Positions 12,501-21,682 are shown, counted from the first letter of the stretch. The stretch: DNA of 64,000 nt from Paracentrotus lividus (GCA_940671915.1 CALNVZ010003434.1:13985106-14049105); one strand, 5' to 3'. A program made the numbers and translations. The notes: a model not told the origin generated them from the letters alone.

Positions 12501-15500
12501 TCATAGATTTACTACGTTAGAACCATCACTTGCACCTAAATTTAGCCTAAGTATTTTTAGACCTCTCGATTATAGTCCATTGAGGCCTACTTGACTGGTT
12601 TAAGAGTGATGACCTTGGAATCTAAACGTAGAATCTAGGCCAGCATCTCGTTTCTATATTCTAGATTCTATAATTAGATCCAGTTAGACCTCAGATACTG
12701 GACTAGATTGTAGACCTAACGTCTGAACCGAAGTAATGGTATTGTACTGACTACTGGACCAATACTTAGGCTACTGTAGGCCTACCCTATTTAGGCCAAC
12801 AAATAATGCATGTAGTCTAATAATACAGGCATAACTCTTCATGTTATTTGTACCAATACTTTGATCAAATTGTCAAAAGGCCGGTCCACTCCGGTCTAGT
12901 CTATCGCTTGATTTTTTTTAACCAACCATGATGTATTAAAAAAAGAAATTAACCAATTAAGTATTAAAAAATTTAACCAACTAGGGTTGGTTAAAATATT
13001 TTAACCAACTTTTTATTAAGTTTTTAATTCATAATTGGTTAAATTTTAACCAACTGGGGTTGGTTAACGGTTTAACCAACATTGGTAAGTTCATATTGAA
13101 CCAACGGTTGGTTAAAATTTTGGCCGGTTGGTTAAAATTTTTCTGAGAGTGTAAATATACAAAACAATGAGGTACCCCTCAAACACTTTTTCACCATCAC
13201 ATTCTGTGAAATTACAAATTTTACATCAGGGTAAAAAAAATGCCGTAAGTTTTACCTACCTTGTTGGTTTTCAGCAACTTTCTCAGAGAAATTTCGGCAT
13301 CAGATGCTCTCACGACAATAATATTTCGTATACAGTTCATATGAACAACATTATGGTGCTCACATCGGTCACCGGTCGACGGTCACGACATGATTTGCTT
13401 CAGGTGGCCCATATTACCTGCTGGCCCATATTACCTGCATGTACCCTATGTCCTTTCTTTTTTTCCATGGCGTTAAGTTTGAAAAGATTTCTTTATGTAT
13501 TTTATGTAACAGTTTCGCAGAATTTGCCGCGAATATTTCATATTGGCAAGGATTTTCGTTTTTAAGTCAAATTTAAACTAGTCACGGATTTTTTTTATTT
13601 CGTTTATTTTTTGTTCAAACTCTGAACAGGATGAACGGAAACAGCATGTCCAGCTAAGTGGATGGAGAAGACAGGTGAGTAGTAATCAAAGGGATACAAT
13701 TTTGCACTTGCGACGTAGAGAGCGCCCTTTTATTTCTTTACACTTTCCATATTCTTTTCCCGTTATTACCGTAAGCCCTACCGTTTATTTCTGTTCTGAG
13801 GCGGTGGAGTCATTGAATTTATCTCGCCTTAAAGCCAAATTCACGTCCGTGTGGAGAAAATAACCACGCATTGAGTTCTCTATATAGCATTTCCCATGAC
13901 AAATGATAAAGGAATATGAAACCAGCAGCTTTTTAATTTATATATCACCACTTTTAGTCATCAACCACTGAAATCCATTCCCGTTCCTAAACCGCAATGA
14001 TAAAGATCCATTTGAATGATAACACACCGAATAATAATTCACTATTCAATATACTCATACCGCATTAATTATGTTACAAGTAGCAAATAAATTACAAATA
14101 AATCTACAGGCTAATCTATACACTTAGCATTATTAATATAGTTTTCTCAAAGGATCACGCACTGAGAGATTTGTTAAATTTGCACTCGCTTTAATATCCA
14201 TTTCCCGTTGCCCTTTGAGGCTATATGCTCACTATCCATAACCTGTCTGAATGAGGTTCTAATGTCTCTTGTTAGACGACAAGAAATTCCGCATAATTAC
14301 CATGGTAGTAAAGTTTTATGTAAGGTTAATTGCAAGCTCTTTGTGTATCAGTCAAAAATGGATGAGTGGCTAACCATAATTAACACTGTTGTGCGTGCCA
14401 ACAATGGTGAACAAAGTACACAAATTTGTATTATTTATACGATTTCTTGATATTTTGTTCTCACGATTACAAATTAATTGTCATTCAGTATAGAAACCTA
14501 TTACAGCATAGTATAAACTTCAACACAAAAATACAGTTTTCTCTTACTCTTTTGAAAATATCTCGAAAAGTTTTAAAACCAAATCATGATGCCAATTTTG
14601 TCTATAGTCATAAATTTGATCACATTCATTAGCCCTATTTTCTCAAATATATGTTAATTGTGCATGCTGTATGTTGCTTTGTTTTGACATTGCATTCAGT
14701 GAATATCGACCTTTTCACCACCCTTAACAAAAAAATAAATAAAATACAAAAAAAATACAAAAAAAAAAAAAAAATACAAAAAAAATCACCCAAATAGAAC
14801 TACTATCAATTATAATACAGTGTGTCCCACAAAAAATACTAATGGCACTTTAGATGGGTATTACATTAAAATTGCATAACTACATTGTTTAAATCTTTAC
14901 ACCCGTAAACTACACTTCGTTTTCTACAACTGAATGAAATTTTCTGTGATATGGTCCAAGAATAAAAAAGATATGAGCATTTTGTCATTACACATCAGGA
15001 AACCTCTCCATCCAAGTTTATATTGAGTAGTACCTGATGTGTCGAATAAAAGAAAACCCATGTTTGATCATTAATAATTTGGAAAATATTTCAGTAGTGA
15101 TTATGAAATTGATATCACTGTAAAGTGCATCTCATTACCATTTTAATGATACCTCTCTCAGCTCACCATTATCACGCATCGCTGAACCCATTGTTCTGAA
15201 AAAAATCTTGCAAAATTATGAGTGCTCACTTTCATGCTCCTTGAGATGCATTATTCAAAGGTGCCTCAATGGAAACCCGACTTGATCATCAATGAGCGTG
15301 AAAGTGAACCACTCACAATTTTGCGAGACATTATTTAAAACAATGAGGTTCAGTGATACGTGATATTGGTGAGCTGAGGAGAGGTATCATTAAAATGGTA
15401 ATGAGTGTATATCTTTCGTCTTAAGTCAGTTGTAGACTATTTATCATCACTATTATTAATAAACAACACTATTATTGATGTTTATCGTAATTGTTATCAT

Positions 15501-18009
15501 CTTATTTAGGATTGGCATGATGACTTTCTAACATGGAACCCTGATGATTACGACGGACTGGAGTCAATCACATACAGCAATAAAAACATTTGGAAACCAG
15601 ACATCACACTCATACAAAAGTAAGGATATATTTGAACCCTTTATTCAATCCTTGTAAATCCTAAGTCGATTGCTTTGAAATTATTGAATTTATGTGTTTA
15701 TTATTTCTTATGTCTCCACTCTTTCTTTTTCTCATCTATTTCTTCATTGCGCCTCTGGCACTCCGCAGAGTAGATTGGTGCGCTACAAATCATATATGTA
15801 TTTTGCTATCATCATTTTTATTTGCGAAGGAGAACGGAATAGATTGATTGAGGGAGAGGGAGAAATAGTGTATGTATGTGTGAGGGTGTGTGTGGGTGTG
15901 CTTGTGCGTGTTTGAGAGAGGACATAGAGAGAGAGAGAGAGAGAGAGGGATAGAGAGATAAAGAGGTATGACAACAAAATGGTAAAAATGAAACGTAGGA
16001 AAAAGTGGAGGAAAGAGTAACTTAATAACAATCCTCGATAACAATTTAGGTTTAGATACGCAAGTCGAACAACATAGCATGAGTAAACTGAAGATGCTTA
16101 ATAAACCATTGCACAGAATTAACAGCCATATTTACATCTAAAAATCTTCACTCTACGCAGCGTCGGCCTTGACTTCATCCAGGAACTCGATGCTGATGTC
16201 ATTCTCCGCTACGATGGTAATGTCACGTGGTACAGTCCTATCATCGTGACGAGTGCTTGTATGGTTGGAGTTCGTTTCTTTCCTTTCGACTTTCAGACAT
16301 GTACCATGACTTACATGTCTTGGATCTATAGTTCTAATGGGATTTATCTTCAAATGCTAACCGATGAAGATCCTAACCAGGTATTTGATCCTAGTCTTGA
16401 TAATGCTAATCTTCAATCGCAATCAGGCCTGCTAAGCCTAATCTCAACCATAACCATTATTTCATTCCTTTTCACAATCCTTATTATAATTCCAATGCTT
16501 AATCTTATGCTTATCATATTTGCTTGTTTATTTGTTTTTATTTCCATAGCAACAAGTTAAAAATATACATTGTAAATTATACATAAATAATGAATCTATG
16601 GCGGATAGCCCATTTCAGTGCAATTTACATAATTGCTCTGTTATTTCAAGGGGTCCCATAAATACAAATCACATTTCTATTCTTAAGCCTTAATCAGGGG
16701 CTGCGAAGCCGCGGGCTGAAACAGCCCCCCCCCCCACTTTTTCAGCAAACGTGTACAAAAACGCAAAAATGACCATAGATTTGTGATTCTTAGCCTGTTC
16801 AGCCCCCCCCCTACTTTCGGCCCAGCCCCTCCACTTTCAAAAACGCTCCGCCGCCCCTGTTAATCACATTAGTGAAACATTATTAAACATAAGCTCAAAT
16901 CTAACCATATATACTTACATCAACCATTATTTTAGTTTCAAGTATTAAAGAGCTTCACTGAAATTCACCAGAAATCACGATAGAAATATCACACGATCTC
17001 GCACACATGCCTTAAAGCTGGTGTATAGTTTCGGGAGAAAGAAAAATTAATTTTGATTTACAGTAAGATAAATTATGAAAGATTAAATCCAACATCTATA
17101 ATAACTCAAATTATAGTGCTTGAAATCTCGTTTTAGTGTCTTTATTTCATAATATAAGGATAAAAAAGCTAAGTCGGGGACCCGTCTCAGGTTAGCGCTC
17201 ACGTGGAAATCCTATGGGGATTCTCTTGTGCGGGTGTTACATACAGATCGTTCGCACTAATTCACGCCGTAACCTCCAGCAGAGGTATAAACGGCAGTTA
17301 ATTACGCTTCATTCAAACAATTTCAATGAAATTCTTCTGAAATAATGAAAGGGATGTCACAAGATCTCTCACACATATCTTTTAGTGCAATGTGGACAAC
17401 ATGTAACTACATTTGTTCTGTTTTGTGCCAATTTATTTTTTGTTTCCAAAACTATACACCAGGTTTAACATGCCATGCGGAAAATTTAAGACTATACACA
17501 TGGTAGACATGTATTTGGATTACTTTCATGCATAGTCAGTACTGACCTATCTCTTTAAAAGGGACATAATCATGATGTCTAGACGTAGAGAACACTATTT
17601 CATGGGGGATTAATCTTGAACTACACGTACAAACATTTCCATTACATCCACAGGACGTCTTCCTACAAAATGGCGTCTGGTCGCTACGCAACGTGGAGAC
17701 GGAGCAAAGGCTCGTCCATTTTGCTTGCTGTGAAGATCCTTATGCCCAGATTGTATACAACCTGACACTTGAAAGGGCCTATGGTTTCTATGTGCTGAAT
17801 ATTGTTCTTCCCAGTAGTCTGCTCGCCTTCGTTAATTGCCTGGTCTTCCTTCTCCCGCCAGAATCCGGTGAACGACTTCAGTTTGCAGTGTCCAATCTCC
17901 TGGCCGCCATTTTGTTTCAACAACTCATTGGTGGGATCATGCCGCCCCTCGGCGATGAATTGCCTCTTTTAGGTAATGAACCTTGATGATTATGATGGTA
18001 ATGATGGTA

Positions 18010-18045
<36 letters not shown>

Positions 18046-21000
18046 GTGGGGATGATGATGGTGGGGATGATGATGATGGTGATGATGCTCATAATTGAAG
18101 ACTGTCGTGGAGAAGTGCTTCAGTTCCTATTTTGAAAATGAATCTATTGAATAAACCTTCTCCCTAACCTTAACCCTAAGGTTTAGAGCATCAAGGTGTC
18201 AACATAATTACATTTTCTACAACAGTCTCTAAAACTTATGATAGGTGAATAAAGAGCAATAATGCCCAATTCCACATCCTACTCGTTTGGATCCAGATGG
18301 ATCGTTGAGGAGTATCCCTATGAAAAGGGTATATACTCCAGCATTTATTTTACCCACTTTCTCTATACCCAGGTATGTTTTTCGTCTACATGATCCTGAC
18401 CAATTGTTTCGTTCTTGCGACGAGTATTTGTATCTTGAGGTTCTACCATCAGAGAGGCGACAAGGCTGTACCCCAGTTTCTTCGTCGGATCTGTTTCTTG
18501 AAGAGGGCAAATGAAAACCCGATAAAACGACACGCTAATCTCAAGGTATATATATTGCTTATCTACAATCCTCATGTTCATAATACATCCTTTATTGCCC
18601 TGTAACATAAAAGAGATAAGATCAATCTTACGATCTTACGATCGATTGTAACTTTTAATTGATAAAATGAAAGAAAAATTTAATTTCACTTATAAAGACA
18701 CGGAAAATGTACACTAAATAGTAGACTAAGAGAGTTTCAATTTAAGTTGATACATGGGATCATTTATACAAATCATCATTTATTCCGTTTTGGTTTTGTT
18801 CAAAATGCCTTATGTGCTTATTGTAAAAAGGAAGAAGAAACCTACCGCCACATATTTTTCGAATGCCAAAACGCTAGATTTATTTGGAATAACAGTAATG
18901 ATATTTTAAACCTTATTCCCATAAATAATCTAAAATGGCAAGACATCCTTTTTGGTATATATTTAGAAAATCAAGGTAAGGAAAAATTAGTAAATCATTT
19001 TTTAATCTTGGTTAAGTATCTTATTTTTAGAGGAAGAGAACGAGGTTCACCTATTACCATCAATGAAATTAAAAGTATGTTCAAAGAAGAAGAATGGGAG
19101 GAAAAACGTTTGGCTCTCGAGAGAAACACAATTTCTCTTCACCTTAAGAAATGGGAACACTTAAAATCTTAAACATCTTCATGAGGGAGAGCAAGGGGCG
19201 ATTGCCAAGTTATCATCCTGTTTGCTTTTGTCTTTTGTTTTGTGTAAACGAATCCGAATCCCTGACCAGACAAGTGGAATTCCTGAGGGGGGAGGGGGAG
19301 GGGGAGGAGGGTGGGTTATTTTAGAGGGGAGGGTGGTTTTTTTCCTTAAGATCTCTGACGTTTTTTTTTCTTTCTTCTTTCTTATTGAGAGAGAGAGAGT
19401 TTCAGAGTTCTTAAGGAAATGAAAAGAATGGAGGAACTTTTTTTAAGTCCCTCTTTTCTTTTTTACATATATATTTCTTCCATATTCACAATTAATATTT
19501 TATGTGATTCAAAAGAGTAAAATTTTGTTTGTACATTGCTGTATTGTAAAATGGATCTATAGTGATATAATTGATATGATAATTTGTGTTATGAACAGTT
19601 ATCTTTGTAGTATGAGTACAATGTACGTTATTGATTGTTATGTTGTATTATTTGGAAGAAATAAAAACATACTTTAAAAAAATAAAATAAATAAATAGAT
19701 ACACAGTTTACCATAGACTTACGATTGATATCAAACATAAGATCGATAGTTTATTTTGTGTTTCAGGGTATCTAATATCTTACCCTTTATTTTGTCTATT
19801 GAGTAGAACAAACAAGAAGATAAAGATTATTATCCAGTTTTGGCAAGTTTTGAGGAGATGATACAAGACTGATAACTGCCTTGGCCATGTTGACTGGAAT
19901 CACATGTCATCCATTAGGATTATGTTCGATTAAGTGTGACATTAGTGAATGCATTCACTCAGTCTTTCATTTGTCACCAAAAAAAAATAAAACAAATAAA
20001 ACAAATCGATATTATTTGTCCCTGTCACATTTATTTGTGATCATGTCTGAAATCTGGGGTGCCTGCAAGGTATTATTGAAAAGCTGGGGAGATCTTCTTT
20101 TATTGTTGTGTTGCATTTAAATTGTTAAAATAAATAAAATAAAAGAGCTTGGATTATGACCTCTAAAATTAGATTACCTTTATTTTGATATAGACAACCA
20201 TAAGTCTGACGGCATAATTCCACCTTCAATTCAATTCAATTCATATTTATTTAACCACCAGTAAAACATACAATATAAAACATATAATGCATACTAATTG
20301 AACATATAAAACATAATGGTTAGGACCCTTAAAAGCAGTGAGCTTGTAAACAGGGCCCTGTTACAAATAAACACATAAACAAATTACTAGTAATCAATTG
20401 TAAATTGTAAAATTGTAAATTGTAATCAAGCAGTTAAAGCAGAACATACAAACACACACCCTCATATACACACAAAAATGCAATCAGGAACAAGAGAAGA
20501 AGTAGAAAAGAGAGGAGATAAATAAGGAAGGGGGTATAAGAATTTTCTACTCAGTCGTGCATACCATTTTATCAATAATAATTTTCTTATACAGGAATTT
20601 GAATCTCGATATTATTTACTTGATCTCATATCAACATCCAGTGAATTCCATTCACGTATCCCAAAAAATGATAATGAATTATATAATAAAGTTGAGTGAC
20701 AAACAGGAATATGTAAATTATTTCTATGACGAGTGGGGTATTTATGAATAGAAGTATTTGCTTGGAACATATTCGAAAAAACAGTAGGCAAAAGTTTGTT
20801 GTGAAATTTGAACATGAATAAGGTTGTATTTATTAGTTTTATCAGATCAAAGATCGGAATGATTTTTAGTTTAAGAAACAATGGTATACTGGGAGACAAA
20901 TAATTACTGTTGGTTATTAAGCGGGCTAAATGTTTTTTGTAATATATGTATCTTATTCACTTTTGTTTTATAGGTATTGCCCCAAATAGTATTGCAGTAA

Positions 21001-21682
21001 TTTAAGTGGGGTAGAATTGTAGCATTATAAATATTCATTAGGATTTTCCTTGGGACATTTGTTTTTAATTTGTACAATACACCAGTTGTCCTAGATATCT
21101 TAGAATAATATGACATTTCCAATCTAAAGTTTCTTCAATATGAATACCAAGAAATATACACTTTTTTTTCCCCGTTCAATTAAGATATTTTCGATTTCGA
21201 CAGAATCAATGACATTAGGAAGATATCTTTTCTTTGTGTGAAAAATAACATATTTTGTTTTGTCATAGTTTAAGAACGATTAATTACATTTAAAACAAAT
21301 ATTCAATTTATTCAACTTTTCACTGTTTTTATTCGGCTTCCAGAATAGCGTCTTTTCTGTGGACGAACCCACTGCCGACTTCCTTGGCGAAACAAGGCTG
21401 GATTCCCTTCCACCACCATCATCATCTTCATCACAAAATGGCGATTCTGCGCGATCGAAATATAACCACGGCAGTGTTGACATAAATGATGCCCAGTCTT
21501 CATCGACAAGGACTTCGCAATGGGAGAGGAGGTCATCAATCAGCACACGCACGTTGTTGGAGCGCAACAGGAATGAATGGCAGCAAGTCACTCGTACCAT
21601 AGACAATTACCTATTTCTCTTCATCGTGTTCGCAACGGTGGTGGTTGTGGTATCCATTGTAATCTTGTTTTGTACTCGGTAA
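2193..21682 (+). CDS. Nicotinic acetylcholine receptor-like Cys-loop channel subunit (gene span)
   Basis: This is a spliced gene for a pentameric ligand-gated ion channel subunit of the plasma membrane. Exons seen: 2193-2262 (tentative), 13630-13674, 15510-15619, 16161-16380, 17654-17972, 18373-18545 and 21344-21682. Junction phases are consistent throughout from 13630. Together they encode part of the extracellular domain with a CX13C Cys-loop, a vicinal Cys-Cys in loop C (the mark of alpha-type subunits), M1-M3, a cytoplasmic loop of about 120 residues, an amphipathic MA helix and M4. With one missing exon of about 140 bp the protein would be about 470 residues, normal for the family. Introns are filled with mobile elements. 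The sequence is divergent, so orthology to a named CHRN gene is not claimed, and ligand and ion selectivity are unknown. Confidence 0.9.
2445..2855. repeat. (CAT)n trinucleotide microsatellite
   Basis: About 400 bp of CAT/ATC repeat with interspersed variants. Short phrases such as CATAATCAAAACCATCA recur three times, so part of the array has been duplicated as a larger unit. It lies in the first intron of the receptor gene. The long Met/Asp-rich ORF on the - strand is only a reading of this repeat. Confidence 0.95.
2856..5930. other. Intron sequence, largely unassigned
   Basis: No exon with splice signals and receptor similarity was found here. The stretch contains short homopolymers, an ACATGTATAT tandem at about 4363-4403, a C-run near 4781 and a fragment of the 897-1477 MITE at about 5410. 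An 85-codon ORF on the - strand (3104-3361) resembles nothing recognised. Confidence 0.4.
5931..6197 (-). mobile_element. tRNA-derived SINE
   Basis: Read on the - strand, the element begins with a tRNA-like head. A box A-like segment lies at 6175-6192 (TGGCTCAGTGGATAGAG on the - strand) and a box B at about 6138-6149 (GGTTCGATCC). A body of about 170 bp follows, ending in an (ATT)n tail at 5931-5950. Boxes A and B are the internal RNA polymerase III promoter, and ATT-repeat tails mark many invertebrate SINEs. It has no coding capacity and depends on a LINE for movement. It lies antisense in intron 1 of the receptor gene. Confidence 0.85.
6198..7408. other. Intron sequence, nothing recognised
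   Basis: AT-rich sequence with a C9/A12 homopolymer near 6291-6310. A 90-codon ORF at 6890-7162 has biased Lys/Asn content and no recognised family. Confidence 0.4.
7409..7459 (-). mobile_element. tRNA-like SINE head fragment
   Basis: The - strand reads as a decayed tRNA: TTGCTCAGTCGGAAAGAGC (box A) followed by GGTTCGCGTCCC (box B) and a GGAATCC end that runs into a T-run. The same three segments recur at 7588-7655 and 8910-8985. It is too degenerate for a functional tRNA and is best read as a SINE remnant. Confidence 0.6.
7588..7655 (+). mobile_element. tRNA-like SINE head
   Basis: Contains GCTCAGTCGGTAGAGCATC (box A) and a degenerate box B (TTCCAGTCCC), followed by GGAATCCCATTTTCTT. This is nearly the same as the unit at 8910-8985. 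The anticodon arm and acceptor pairing do not form a convincing tRNA. Confidence 0.65.
7853..8909. mobile_element. Long-TIR mariner-like MITE
   Basis: The ends are CAGTGTGTTCCT and its complement, each flanked by TA (7851-7852 and 8910-8911), the target duplication of the Tc1/mariner superfamily. The terminal inverted repeats are about 340-360 bp each (7853 to about 8195, and about 8545 to 8909) and differ by scattered substitutions and short indels. The centre holds GACGTC-rich sequence resembling 10795-10965, with no transposase. The right end abuts a tRNA-like SINE head directly. The 72-codon ORF inside is not considered a gene. Confidence 0.85.
8910..8985 (+). mobile_element. tRNA-like SINE head
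   Basis: TAGCTCAGTCGTTAGAGCAC (box A) is followed by ATTCGAGTCCCGC (box B) and GGAATCCCATTTTCTTC. It is the third copy of this head within 1.6 kb and sits immediately outside the right end of the 7853-8909 MITE. Confidence 0.65.
9378..9640. repeat. (ATG)n microsatellite
   Basis: A (GAT/GGT)n array of about 210 bp, followed by CTG triplets near 9608-9626. It lies in intron 1 of the receptor gene. The Met/Val ORF across it is a by-product. Confidence 0.95.
9641..11207. other. Intron sequence, mostly unassigned
   Basis: No receptor exon recognised. Positions 10795-10965 carry AGACGTCT-type palindromes related to the core of the 7853-8909 MITE. The rest is ordinary AT-rich sequence. Confidence 0.4.
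11208..13446. mobile_element. TIR element with GGGTACATGCAGG ends (TA duplication)
   Basis: The left end GGGTACATGCAGGTAATATG is matched by its complement at the right end. TA flanks both sides (11206-11207 and 13447-13448). An internal palindromic copy of the same terminal phrase lies at about 11397-11434. Part of its left subterminal sequence (CTCATTTGCCTAATTTGCA) corresponds, inverted, to sequence just inside the right end of the element at 26862-29610, so the two are one family. It carries another element (11879-13151) nested inside. No transposase ORF is seen, so it is non-autonomous. Confidence 0.75.
11879..13151. mobile_element. CACTCTCAG-ended element with TTGGTTAA subterminal arrays
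   Basis: The termini are CACTCTCAG and CTGAGAGTG, each flanked by TA (11877-11878 and 13152-13153). About 180 bp inside each end is packed with repeats of TTGGTTAA and TTAACCAA in both orientations, a pattern able to form many small hairpins. The middle (about 12080-12900) is unique and non-coding. It is inserted inside the 11208-13446 element and must be younger than it. Confidence 0.75.
13630..13674 (+). CDS. Receptor exon: loop D segment (45 bp)
   Basis: The exon follows an AG acceptor at 13628-13629 and ends at a strong donor, GTGAGT. It is exactly 45 bp and encodes DERKQHVQLSGWRRQ, matching the position and length of the 45-bp exon 3 of vertebrate CHRN genes (family form DEKNQ...W...). 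The Trp corresponds to the loop D tryptophan of the complementary binding face (W55 in Torpedo/alpha7 numbering). It starts and ends in phase 0 and joins the next exon to give RRQ/DWHDDF, the conserved W-D motif. Confidence 0.85.
14818..15415. mobile_element. Palindromic MITE copy in receptor intron
   Basis: The left end is CAGTGTGTCCCAC after TA. The body contains a forward monomer (about 15055-15250) and an inverted monomer (about 15260-15410) of the same 200-bp unit found four times at 54225-55272. Shared phrases include ATGATACCTCTCTCAGCTCA and a segment around AAATTATGAGTG. The right terminus is not clear, so this copy is probably truncated or rearranged. Confidence 0.65.
15510..15619 (+). 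CDS. Receptor exon: loop A region (110 bp)
   Basis: The AG acceptor is at 15508-15509 and the donor GTAAGG at 15620. The length of 110 bp equals the conserved exon 4 of CHRN genes. It encodes a segment starting DWHDDFLTWNPDDYDG and including NIWKPDITL, the hallmark W-x-P-D of the Cys-loop family. The exon ends after two bases of a codon, which the next exon completes. In most agonist-binding subunits a Tyr follows the P-D-x-x-L stretch (loop A). Here the aligned residue is Ile (TLIQ), a loss of a key aromatic. Confidence 0.92.
15868..15966. repeat. (GT)n/(GA)n microsatellite
   Basis: A GTGTGT-rich stretch followed by (GA)n in the intron between receptor exons 15510-15619 and 16161-16380. The Leu/Ser ORFs on the - strand come from this repeat. 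Confidence 0.9.
16161..16380 (+). CDS. Receptor exon: Cys-loop and loop B
   Basis: The acceptor AG is at 16159-16160 and the donor GTATTT (weak) at 16381. The frame is set by the previous exon. It encodes the signature Cys-loop: Cys codons at 16258 and 16300 are separated by 13 residues and include the conserved FPFD. The following TYMSWIYSS holds the loop B tryptophan. An N-V-T glycosylation site precedes the Cys-loop. In vertebrate alpha7 this region is split into two exons of 80 and 168 bp. Here it is a single exon, about 28 bp shorter, so the beta-strand between loop A and the Cys-loop is compact. The frame stays open beyond the donor to 16560, but the next exon joins perfectly at 16380. 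Confidence 0.92.
16690..16865. repeat. C-run-bearing interspersed repeat
   Basis: Two phrases, CAGCCCCCCCC and CAGCCCCCCCCTACTTTCGG, flank a short spacer, and the segment ends near CGCCGCCCCTG. Similar G/C-run-bearing blocks occur near 25535-25700 and 49970-50070. Probably an old repeat family in intron 5, non-coding. Confidence 0.5.
17016..17464. mobile_element. MITE with TTAA target duplication
   Basis: The ends are AGCTGGTGTATAGTTT and the near complement AAACTATACACCAGGT, with TTAA immediately outside on both sides (17012-17015 and 17465-17468). At 449 bp it has no ORF and is likely a piggyBac- or Kolobok-type non-autonomous element. Just outside, a TCTCRCACACAT phrase occurs on the left, and a similar phrase recurs inside near the right end. 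Confidence 0.75.
17654..17972 (+). CDS. Receptor exon: loop C, M1 and pore helix M2
   Basis: The acceptor is AG at 17652-17653 and the donor GTAATG at 17973. The exon is 319 bp, phase 0 to phase 1. It encodes loop C with a vicinal Cys-Cys pair (codons 17726-17731, in HFACCEDPY), the mark of alpha-type subunits. M1 (starting AYGFYVLNIVLP) and the M1-M2 linker LLPPESGE follow. The pore helix M2 is at 17870-17941. M2 keeps Glu at -1' and Leu at 9', consistent with a cation channel gate. It has Gln at 2', Gln at 15' and 16' and Gly at 20' (usually acidic). Loop C has Phe in place of the first Tyr and keeps the second Tyr. Confidence 0.95.
17985..18087. repeat. (GAT)n microsatellite
   Basis: A GATGAT/GGTGGGGATGAT array just downstream of the M2 exon donor, inside a 400-bp intron. 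Confidence 0.95.
18373..18545 (+). CDS. Receptor exon: M3 and start of cytoplasmic loop
   Basis: The acceptor AG is at 18371-18372 and the donor GTATAT at 18546. The exon is 173 bp. Its first two bases complete a Gly codon from the previous exon, and the frame then gives M3 (MFFVYMILTNCFVLATSIC), followed by LRFYHQRGDKAVPQFLRRI. This corresponds to the family's post-M3 P-x-x-x-R basic segment that begins the M3-M4 loop. It ends in phase 0. Confidence 0.92.
18700..19690 (+). mobile_element. LINE 3' fragment (L1/Tx1-like)
   Basis: An open frame from about 18735 to 19172 encodes the end of a non-LTR retrotransposon polymerase protein. It contains a zinc-knuckle-like C-x2-C ... H-x4-C motif (CAYC ... 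HIFFEC) preceded by KLIHGIIYTN, typical of the region after the reverse transcriptase in L1/Tx1-type LINEs. The catalytic RT and endonuclease domains are absent, so this is a 5'-truncated copy. A 3' UTR of about 500 bp follows, with AATAAAAACATAC and an A-rich tail to about 19690. It sits in sense orientation in the last intron of the receptor gene. Confidence 0.8.
19691..20224. other. Intron sequence between two LINE fragments
   Basis: AT-rich sequence with no recognised feature. An ORF of 79 codons (19881-20120) has no recognisable similarity. Confidence 0.4.
20225..21180 (-). mobile_element. LINE RT C-terminal fragment (CR1/L2/Rex-like), frameshifted
   Basis: The - strand carries two adjoining open frames (21122-20904 and 20899-20612) that together resemble the post-catalytic end of a CR1/L2/Rex-type reverse transcriptase. 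The first has LPHLNYCNTIWGNTYKTKVN, the second has LFMFKFHNKLLPTVF, IHKYPTRH and FGIREWNSL. They are out of register, so there is at least one frameshift or stop between them. The element ends at a short (ATTGA)n tail at about 20225-20243. It lies antisense in the last intron of the receptor gene. The catalytic part of the RT is missing. Confidence 0.85.
21344..21682 (+). CDS. Receptor last exon: cytoplasmic loop, MA helix, M4, stop
   Basis: The acceptor CAG is at 21341-21343, phase 0, with TAA at 21680-21682. It encodes a Ser-rich, low-complexity part of the M3-M4 loop (PPPSSSSSQNGD). An amphipathic segment with N-E-W-Q-Q-V-T-R-T-I-D then matches the MA helix and the conserved W...(V)..D that precedes M4. 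M4 follows (YLFLFIVFATVVVVVSIVIL) with a very short tail, FCTR. The placement of W, the Asp-Asn-Tyr and the hydrophobic M4 fits a Cys-loop subunit C-terminus. The loop is short to average for the family. No clear poly(A) signal can be assigned close to the stop. Confidence 0.9.
   Translation, partial: NSVFSVDEPTADFLGETRLDSLPPPSSSSSQNGDSARSKYNHGSVDINDAQSSSTRTSQWERRSSISTRTLLERNRNEWQQVTRTIDNYLFLFIVFATVVVVVSIVILFCTR

Noticed and set aside
16381-16560. Extension of the Cys-loop exon into a hydrophobic segment that looks like a transmembrane helix
   Set aside because: M1 is encoded in the 17654 exon, and the phase and family alignment join precisely at 16380. Treated as intron read-through.
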